This document shows positions 5,608 to 5,744 of a stretch of 5,744 bases of DNA, in pieces. The notes under the pieces are model-generated. The model saw nothing but the letters and a program-made list of their open reading frames with translations. It was not told where the DNA came from and searched no databases. Position 1 is the stretch's first letter. The number at the start of each line of letters is the position of its first letter. The DNA lies in the NCBI GenBank assembly GCA_025353525.1, contig JANXOO010001514.1, positions 1-5,744 of the forward strand, read 5' to 3'. This DNA comes from Schlesneria sp. (GTDB lineage: Bacteria > Planctomycetota > Planctomycetia > Planctomycetales > Planctomycetaceae). Both the position numbers and the translations under genes were made by a program.

Positions 5608-5744
5608 GCCCCACCCCGATCACGGATCGCGGCACTTTCCCGCGACCTGTCAGAACCTTCAGCATTTCAGGGCGGACGACTTTTTCAAGTTGACTTCTTC
5701 CTATCCTCGATACAGTCGTTGTTCCTTTCAGTCAGCAAATTCTG
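5521..5744. other. Upstream region with no supported gene
   Basis: I see no convincing coding region or consensus promoter in these 224 bases. On the minus strand one frame is open from the window edge for 19 codons to a TGA at 5687-5685, which could be the tail of an upstream gene but shows no recognisable motif. The sulfotransferase promoter should lie here or beyond the window, but no -35/-10 pair stands out. Confidence 0.4.

Noticed and set aside
1..5744. tRNA, rRNA, CRISPR array, transposase or phage genes
   Set aside because: No cloverleaf, rRNA-like segment, regularly spaced repeats or mobile-element protein motifs were seen on either strand.

Overview
The window looks like a chromosomal piece from a free-living bacterium of moderate GC content. 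The sulfotransferase type, the sugar-nucleotide gene set and the mostly weak Shine-Dalgarno signals fit Planctomycetota best, but this is an inference from protein style, not from a marker gene. Every gene I can support lies on the minus strand, so transcription runs from high to low coordinates.

Layout in transcription order: (i) 5744-5479, a leader with no convincing gene apart from a possible 19-codon tail of an upstream gene at the window edge; (ii) a PAPS-type sulfotransferase, 5478-4264; (iii) a 504-base intergenic region, 4263-3760; (iv) a four-gene sugar-nucleotide cluster: rfbF (glucose-1-phosphate cytidylyltransferase, 3759-2944), an rfbG-like CDP-glucose 4,6-dehydratase (2839-1790), a zinc-motif SAM-dependent sugar C-methyltransferase (1871-606, overlapping the dehydratase by 82 bp) and rfbC (3,5-epimerase, 463 to the window edge, C-terminus missing).

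The cluster reads as a pathway. RfbF makes CDP-glucose, RfbG makes CDP-4-keto-6-deoxyglucose, the methyltransferase would add a methyl branch next to the keto group, and RfbC would epimerise C3 and/or C5. The expected product is a CDP-activated, C-methyl-branched 6-deoxysugar for a surface glycan or glycolipid. A final 4-ketoreductase and a glycosyltransferase are not in the window. The neighbouring sulfotransferase could act on the same glycan, but it appears to be a separate transcription unit.

The most interesting part is the region between the sulfotransferase and rfbF. It has a good promoter (TTGATC-17-TATAAC), then a 145-base segment whose two halves pair into one long interrupted rod (about 45 Watson-Crick pairs around an asymmetric 13/8-nt bubble), then a strong intrinsic terminator. 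The predicted transcription start falls at the first base of the rod's closing stem. This is the layout of an independent small RNA of about 190 nt, and its architecture resembles 6S RNA. A second promoter (TTGACA-17-TACATT) follows and probably drives the rfbF operon through a leader of about 110 nt that contains a perfect palindrome.
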